Below the pieces are notes generated by a model, which did not search any database, was not told the origin of the DNA, and was given only the letters and a program-made list of their open reading frames with translations. A stretch of 64,000 nucleotides of DNA from Panulirus ornatus (Eukaryota; Arthropoda; Malacostraca; Decapoda; Palinuridae): assembly GCF_036320965.1 (NCBI RefSeq), contig NC_092289.1:21772278-21836277 (forward strand). Reading direction: 5' to 3'. Both the position numbers and the translations under genes were made by a program. Of the stretch, positions 57,901-64,000 are shown one piece after another. Every line of letters begins with the position of its first letter. Position 1 is the first letter of the stretch.

Positions 57901-60110
57901 AAGAGCCGTAAGAGCCCCACTTTGAAGGCTTAGGAAGAGGCGTTTTACACCGGCGGCTCCGTACCACAAATCTTCGGGGGTTACTGTGTGGCCGACCACC
58001 CACAGCCTCGCCGCCACCCCTGGACTTCTCGAAGCTGTTGTCAGCCTCTTAGATTTACGGCTCTGTTGTTGTTCTAGTAACCTCCAGAACACAAGAGACG
58101 GTGGTTCAATTCTTAAAGTAGATCCAAACACTTCTGTGAAATGTATCAAATGTTTCTGTGCCCTAAAGGACGAGAATAAATTAGCTTACCTCGAAAGCAA
58201 ACTCACAGGTAATTTCCATTTTTACAGTCGGTAATGATGGCATGTCTTCGTGCCAGGGCCTCGGGCCACACTGCTAGCAGTGTCTGCGGTCACTAAGGCG
58301 TAGTGAAGTCTGCCAGTCCACAGACCTTGCAAACACTCCACCATTAATCCTGGCAAAAAGAATTTCCACCACTCGACACATGTCAGAACTGTTATGCTTT
58401 AATTGGATACAGTTCATACTAGATACTGCTGAAGAGCCATCAGGATAAAGAATTGTTCACGTATGTTATTTCGTTCCCTTGTAACGAGCAACACTCCCGG
58501 GTGATGTGATGGATGCTAACATCCATGTTGTGGCTGCAGGGAACCATCTTAAACACGACATCCCGACCCACCTGTCTCCACCGAACTGACTCTCCATATT
58601 CTCGACTCGGCTTGTGTAACATAATGCTAAATCTATAATTTGTTTACATGAAGTCTACACGTGTCTATCCTTCACTGAGTGTTCACAGGCAGTAGTTCCT
58701 ACCACAGTACAGCACGGCCACCAGGCACAGACCTTGGCTTGCCATGATCTCCAGGTGTTTTAGCAAGATTCCCCATCCTATGCTACAAGCAGATGTCTCC
58801 TTGCCCTGGGTACACAGAGGTCAAGCCTCCAGTCTAAACACGACACCTTGCCTGCTACAGGATCATTAAAAATTCTACATAAAAGTAGGAAATAATACTG
58901 GGGTAATCTGCGACAGGTTGGAGCGGTGGGTGAGGAGTGGAATACATGTTGGTAAGACATGATCCTGAGGCGAACAGTGACCAAGGTCCTCCCGCTGACC
59001 CTGTCGTGTGTCCATCTCATCATCCCAAGCACTTCACTACTCACCAGGTCCTGTGTCTCTCACCACCGACGCGTTGTCCCAGACACAGGCTCGCGTGTCA
59101 GTGCTCTAGACCTACGTCCATCTTCCTACTCTCAGTCAAGTCCAACTTGTGACAATGATCAGTTTCATCTGTGGTCGGCTCGCTACACCAACCTGGCCAT
59201 CATCAACAGAGGTCATAACAACATGAAACTGACGGGCTTACCTGTTATACCGGCAACAGATAAGAGAAGATGATAATGAATGTCAGGTCGTACAGATGCT
59301 AGACTGTACGTACACCTGTAGGGTTCTAATGATGACAAGGTCTTGTATCGTGTATGTATGTAGGACGCTTCAGTCCATCTTTATTTGTGTGTGGAGGCAA
59401 AATAGCCGTCTATTAGTACCTGAACAGAAACTCTACTAAATTGGCAGGGTTGGCGCGTACACAGAGAAAGAAGAAAGAGAGTTTTAACAATAGCAGTGAA
59501 GTCTATCTCACTTTATGCTACTAAGTTATGGAAAAGAAATAAAGAAGCTTCATCAGTCTCTGACCCGGCAACACCACCAACCTAACCAACAGAGAGCCAC
59601 CTCTTCTGCAGCAGCAGCACCACCACCAGCGCGGCAGGAGGCTGGCCCAGGTCGTGGTAGAGGAGGGAGAACCTGGGTCACTGCAGGAGGAGGACGACGG
59701 CAGCGGGGGAGACAGTTGACTTCGGAGCCCCACACCAACAAGCAGATGTGGGTCCTCACTCGCTCGTGATTTCCGTCTCGTAAACGACTAACGATGTTCA
59801 GTAACAGATATGTGATGAATCGTTCATCCATGCTATATTATGTCGGTCTGGAAGAGTGACTGATGAGGAAGACAAATGAGAGATTTGACTTCACTGACGG
59901 AGAAGAGGAGCTTGGAAGATGAATCTACCGGGACGATGGCTGCAAGCCTTCCTCGATCACATGGGGATTCACACATCCATACCAAATTTCTTTTTTTTTT
60001 TTTACATAAACAATTCGGAAAAAATGAGTGTACCCAATCCACTCTACGGATAATAAAACATACATTTCACTGATATGTTATGCTGACTTTAAAAGCCAGT
60101 CCATCTGAGG
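57901..60110. other. GC/CpG-richer region without recognised exon
   Basis: Base composition changes visibly from the AT-rich left side. Frames at 58778-59273 and 59515-59831 have no recognised domain. A promoter or 5' exon of a neighbouring gene is possible but unsupported. Confidence 0.4.
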
Positions 60111-60111
60111 G

Positions 60112-60112
<1 letters not shown>

Positions 60113-60150
<38 letters not shown>
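60113..60150. repeat. (GT)n microsatellite
   Basis: Short pure GT tract; a (CA)n companion lies at 60417-60474. Confidence 0.9.
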
Positions 60151-60153
<3 letters not shown>

Positions 60154-60438
60154 CTTCTGCGGCACGTGAGTGCAATGGATCGCACACAAGCGCGTGCGTT
60201 ATGCAACACGTGCGTGGAGAGGGCCCACAAACATACATCGTAACGACCTCCTACAACCTTGCCTACAACAGTGGAGGTTAACCCGCTTTGTGTCAGGTCA
60301 ATGCAACGCTGTGGTGTGGTTATCGGCTCTCCACCACCCGTCATGACCTGACCTCGACCTTCCTTACCTAACGTACTTCCTGATAACGCTTATCTTTACG
60401 ACGTCTCGCTGGCTCACACACAGACACACACACAGACA

Positions 60439-60474
<36 letters not shown>

Positions 60475-60510
60475 AGAACCCCTAGATGGCGGGAGGGGTC
60501 GGTGTCGGGT

Positions 60511-60564
60511 CCTGACCCTTAATGGTCAGGTCAAAGGTCGAAGGTATGATCCACGGATCATACC
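60511..60564. promoter_or_regulatory. DR1-like AGGTCA site next to a perfect 10+10 bp palindrome
   Basis: CCTGACC (60511-60517) and GGTCAGG (60524-60530) are inverted. AGGTCA-A-AGGTCG spans 60528-60540. GGTATGATCC (60543-60552) and GGATCATACC (60555-60564) are perfect inverted arms with a 2-bp spacer. Resembles the unit at 20760-21310. Confidence 0.45.
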
Positions 60565-60840
60565 GTGATGTATGATGGGCTAATTCGAAAGGCCTTGATT
60601 TTGGCGTCAGTTGCCGCTTCAGCTGACAAATGAAGAAGAAAAAAATAGTGACGTGTGCAGACATACTATAGTGATGAACACGTCACAACTGGCGGGACTG
60701 AACAAACATAACAGAAAAAGGAGATCAAATAAAGACAAACATCCCACATTATGTAAAAACCGACATATGTCGGAACTAAAGATGCGTTCACCCTCATAAG
60801 ACTAATCTTACACACACGCACAGGGTGGTGAGGGTGGCCC

Positions 60841-61736
60841 TGTTGCTGAGCGGGGCGGTGGGTGTTGCTGGGCGGGGTGATGGGTGTTGCTGAGCGGGGT
60901 GATGGGTGTTGCTGAGCGGGGCGGTGGGTGTTGCTGAGCGGGGCGGTGGGTGTTGCTGGGCGGGGTGATGGGTGTTGCTGTGCGAGGTGGTGGGTGTCAC
61001 TGTGCGGGATGGTGGGTGTCGTTGTGTGGGGTGGTGGGTGTGGTGGGTGTCACTGTGCGGGATGGTGGGTGTCGTTGTGTGGGGTGGTGGGTGTGGTGGG
61101 TGTCGCTGTGTGGGGTGGTGGGTGTGGTGGGTGTCGTTGTGTGGGATGGTGGGTGTGGTGGGTGTCGTTGTGTGGGGTGGTGGGTGTGGTGGGTGTCGTT
61201 GTGTGGGGTGGTGGGTGTCGTTGTGTGGGGTGGTGGGTGTCGTTGTGTGGGGTGGTGGGTGTGGTGGGTGTCGCTGTGTGGGGTGGTGGGTGTCGTTGTG
61301 TGGGGTGGTGGGTGTCGTTGTGTGGGGTGGTGGGTGTGGTGGGTGTCGTTGTGTGGGGTGGTGGGTGTGGTGGGTGTCGTTGTGTGGGGTGGTGGGTGTG
61401 GTGGGTGTCGTTGTGTGGGGTGGTGGGTGTGGTGGGTGTCGTTGTGTGGGGTGGTGGGTGTCGTTGTGTGGGGTGGTGGGTGTGGTGGGTGTCGTGGTGT
61501 GGGGTGGGGGGTGTGGTGGGTGTCGTTGTGTGGGGTGGTGGGTGTGGTGGGTGTCGTTGTGTGGGGTGGTGGGTGTGGTGGGTGTCGTTGTGTGGGGTGG
61601 TGGGTGTCGTTGTGTGGGGTGGTGGGTGTGGTGGGTGTCGTTGTGTGGGGTGGTGGGTGTGGTGGGTGTCGTTGTGTGGGGTGGTGGGTGTGGTGGGTGT
61701 CGTTGTGTGGGGTGGTGGGTGTGGTGGGTGTCGTTG
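60841..61736. repeat. G-rich minisatellite, 22-bp unit with 9-bp add-on (31-bp variant)
   Basis: Six 22-bp units of type 'ttgctgagcggggcggtggg' precede transition units (60973-61016). A long array of 'tgtcgttgtgtggggtggtg' units follows, many with an extra 'tgtggtggg'. Both unit lengths are 1 modulo 3 and carry no stop, so long frames appear in several phases and on both strands. Confidence 0.95.
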
Positions 61737-62036
61737 TGCAGGTCTGGGCTGCAGCACCTGGCAGGGATGGCAACACCAGGCTCTGACCACAGTCAAATAT
61801 ATCTAGATAAGTTTTTGTTCACATGAAGGTATACTAACATGCCAATCTTAATTACTAATAATAAATTCTATCCGAAGGTTAGCAACATGACATGACCATT
61901 AGCAAGAAACATTACTTGGACATTTGGTAAAACGTTCGCATTAGATTAATACCATTTCTTAGTCCCTGTTGACTGCTAGTGTGAGTGGAGCGTAGTATGG
62001 AACATTCTCTCTCTCTCGCAGTACTCAACACGTAAA

Positions 62037-62090
62037 TAACAGTACATGGGGAATATAGAGAAATAACAGTACATGGGGAATATAGAGAAA
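62037..62090. repeat. 26-bp direct tandem duplication
   Basis: 'aacagtacatggggaatata' with 'gagaaat' occurs twice back to back. Confidence 0.9.
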
Positions 62091-62314
62091 TCTTCAAGGT
62101 TTAGGAAGGTTATCAGTGGCAGGCAGCATGTTGCCGTGTCTCGAGGCGGGCGTATTTCTCATGGCGATGATAAAGTTAAGATACGAGGCGGGTAATGAAT
62201 GTGTCGGCTGGTGGCGCGGTGTGTGTTGTCGCTGTACCCACACACAGTCTTGTGACGCTGGCAAACAAAAGAGAGAAGCGGACGTTAGTTCATGAGCCTT
62301 ATACCGGTCAAGTG

Positions 62315-62490
62315 TTTGATGTGAGGAAGATGGTCCGACGTTCACAAGGGCTTCATTTGACGAGGCTGGTATACTGTTCAAGTACTTGGTGTGATGGTGG
62401 TGATGTGATGTTTCCTAGCGCATGATGCGAGGAAGCTGGTCCGCTGCTCAAGTGCATGACGGGAGGAGGCTGGTCCACTGTACTGGATTA
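62315..62490. repeat. Diverged short repeat, 'gaggaagctggtccgctgct' type
   Basis: Three or four imperfect units at about 62323, 62428 and 62462 with 'ctggtcc' and 'tcaagtg' cores. Confidence 0.6.
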
Positions 62491-62747
62491 TTGGTCAAGG
62501 ACTGCGATCGTTTCAACAAGGAAGACAGAGTCCTGATTCGAGCGAGCAAAAGGATCCTTCCTTTACCGTGGATGGGCAAAAACGCAGATACAAAAACATC
62601 CTCACTTAGAATCCTTTTGAAATATGTATCAACCTAACCATCCACTATCCTTCACCTCTTTATGCCCAACTATCTGATAACGTCCGGCCCAAAACGATCC
62701 GGCGTTATCTTTGCCGTTGTTAAAGCTCGTCTCATTACTATGCTGGG

Positions 62748-62748
<1 letters not shown>

Positions 62749-62821
<73 letters not shown>
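62749..62821. repeat. (GT)n microsatellite
   Basis: Pure GT tract of about 72 bp; the Cys/Val frames over it are artefacts. A (CTG)n of six units follows at 62924-62942. Confidence 0.95.
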
Positions 62822-62823
<2 letters not shown>

Positions 62824-62942
62824 CGGGAGTGGCCGAGGGAATACCAACGGAGGAGAGTACGGCAGGTGGCTGGCTCCGGGAACCTGTTTGTGTGTGGTGT
62901 GTGGGGCCCAGGTGCTGAGTCCCGCTGCTGCTGCTGCTGCTG

Positions 62943-64000
62943 TGTTCACACGCAGCCTACGTGTATGGCCCAGCTGCTGCTACCGCCGCCGCGGCTGCAT
63001 CCAAACCGTTCACACTTCACCTCCGTATCCTCAACTCACTCCCGCCTTAGGGACAGCTTGTCGCACGCCACCGCTCACCTACGGAAGGACGTCCTTGATC
63101 AAGCATGTTCTCACGCACGGTAAAGCCTTTGTCACGCACACCTGACTTCACACCTGGACGCGGCCGCGCAAGACACACGAAGTAATCGCCCACGTCTTCG
63201 ACTTTCCTCCTGCTCTTCCAACCTCGTGTGAAAGGTCTCTCCCTCCTTCCTCCTTCGCAGGGAATCCTTCACCCTGCCTTTAGTGGTGTGTGTGTGTGTG
63301 TATGTGTGTGTGTGTGTGTGTTGTGTATGTAAATGTGTGCTTATGTGTGAAGCCAGTGTCCCAGGTCCAGCCATAAGACTGGCGATATGTATTACGCGAG
63401 ACAGTTTTTACCGGACGAGTAGGAATGTAGCGTTCGCCGCCAGCATGCGGATCCAACGCTAATTGGCAGAACTATTGGTCGTGTGGAGTTCTTGTGGTGT
63501 TACACGTATGCGTTAGCTAAGGTTCGCGGCGCAGAATTTGATCCTTGTCGGAAGATATGCAGGGTATTGGTAATTACTAAAGAGTTACTTTTATCACAAA
63601 ACTATTCACCCAAGCATTACATTTCCTGGAGGTCACTGACCAGATACACAAATACATTTTTACATGCACGATCGTCACTACATATAAATTCATATATACA
63701 GACATACCTACGTACACACACACACATTCCCTGTGCTGTAAACAAGCTTGCCTCTAGTACTGCTCTACAGCATCTTATGATTGGTATATCTATAGTTTAT
63801 ATATATCAATGACATCAAAGTTTCACGGGTTTGTCTATATAAAAAAAAAAGTATCCATATAACTATGTTCATTGAATATGAGGAACTCAGTAGGAAGGTG
63901 GAATATTCTCCGCGTCCTGACCTGGGGTCCTTACCTCACACAATGCCACCACCTCATCGCCTCATGCTCCCCTCATACCGTACGTGTGGCATCCCCTCAC
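62943..64000. other. Right-end GC-richer flank, nothing recognised
   Basis: Contains (GT)n at about 63283-63321; no exon or element recognised. Confidence 0.45.

Noticed and set aside
57649..58149. 166-codon minus-strand frame in the GC-rich region
   Set aside because: Mostly the 61-bp triplication; no recognised family, and the opposite strand is similarly open.
59515..59831. Frames over the CAG/CCACC-rich patch
   Set aside because: Low-complexity, overlapping on both strands, no domain, no splice context.
60928..61826. Long Val/Gly/Cys/Trp and Thr/Pro/His open frames (about 250-290 codons)
   Set aside because: They are the 22/31-bp minisatellite read in several frames on both strands; stop-free because of the unit, not selection.
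1..64000. CRISPR arrays, operons, phage or bacterial genes
   Set aside because: The tandem repeats lack unique spacers, genes are intron-split, and all signals are those of an animal nuclear genome.

Overview
The window is nuclear DNA of an intron-rich, repeat-rich animal, most likely a decapod crustacean. Three observations support this. Two conserved genes are split by phase-consistent GT-AG introns. Long (TA)n, (TG)n, (CA)n and (AAT)n arrays are frequent. Many copies are present of one non-LTR reverse-transcriptase family and of a short companion repeat that I associate, from memory, with decapod genomes. There are no operons, CRISPR arrays or prokaryotic signals. Most long open frames are retroelement remnants, their antisense shadows, or tandem repeats.

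Three host genes can be supported. (1) On the minus strand at 626-7720, the first three coding exons of an INO80 chromatin-remodelling complex subunit C (INO80C/Ies6-like) can be joined; the last part lies beyond the left edge. (2) On the plus strand at 15616-17658, a single open frame encodes a 680-residue, very acidic protein of unknown family with a C-terminal coiled coil. (3) On the minus strand at 25257-51179, a complete 13-coding-exon gene encodes a 617-residue retinol saturase (RetSat, all-trans-retinol 13,14-reductase) homologue. All of its splice junctions were read by eye and keep phase. A noncoding upstream exon is implied but was not located.

The rest is a retroelement landscape. 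An RTE-like LINE family has fresh copies (1942-3060, 10211-11361, 11422-12790, 23060-24030, 36738-38722) and many decayed ones. A short SINE-like repeat (about 225 bp) ends in a stem-loop tail resembling the LINE tail, which suggests it borrows the LINE machinery. Older CR1/Jockey/I-type fragments lie at 1-420, 3130-3720, 22650-24310, 34577-34940, 47160-47350, 49220-49990, 50150-50430 and 54880-55480. One fresh LINE is inserted inside an older reverse transcriptase with an 11-bp target-site duplication. A RetSat intron carries a complex duplication of about 1.5 kb, and a 68-bp tandem duplication has copied a RetSat splice acceptor.

The right end (57-63.5 kb) is visibly more GC- and CpG-rich. 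It holds a 20-bp minisatellite (57131-57400), a 61-bp triplication, a G-rich 22/31-bp minisatellite (60841-61736) and several (CA)n/(GT)n tracts; no exon was recognised there. At 20760-21310 a degenerate palindromic array carries many AGGTCA/TGACCT half-sites, including one perfect DR1.
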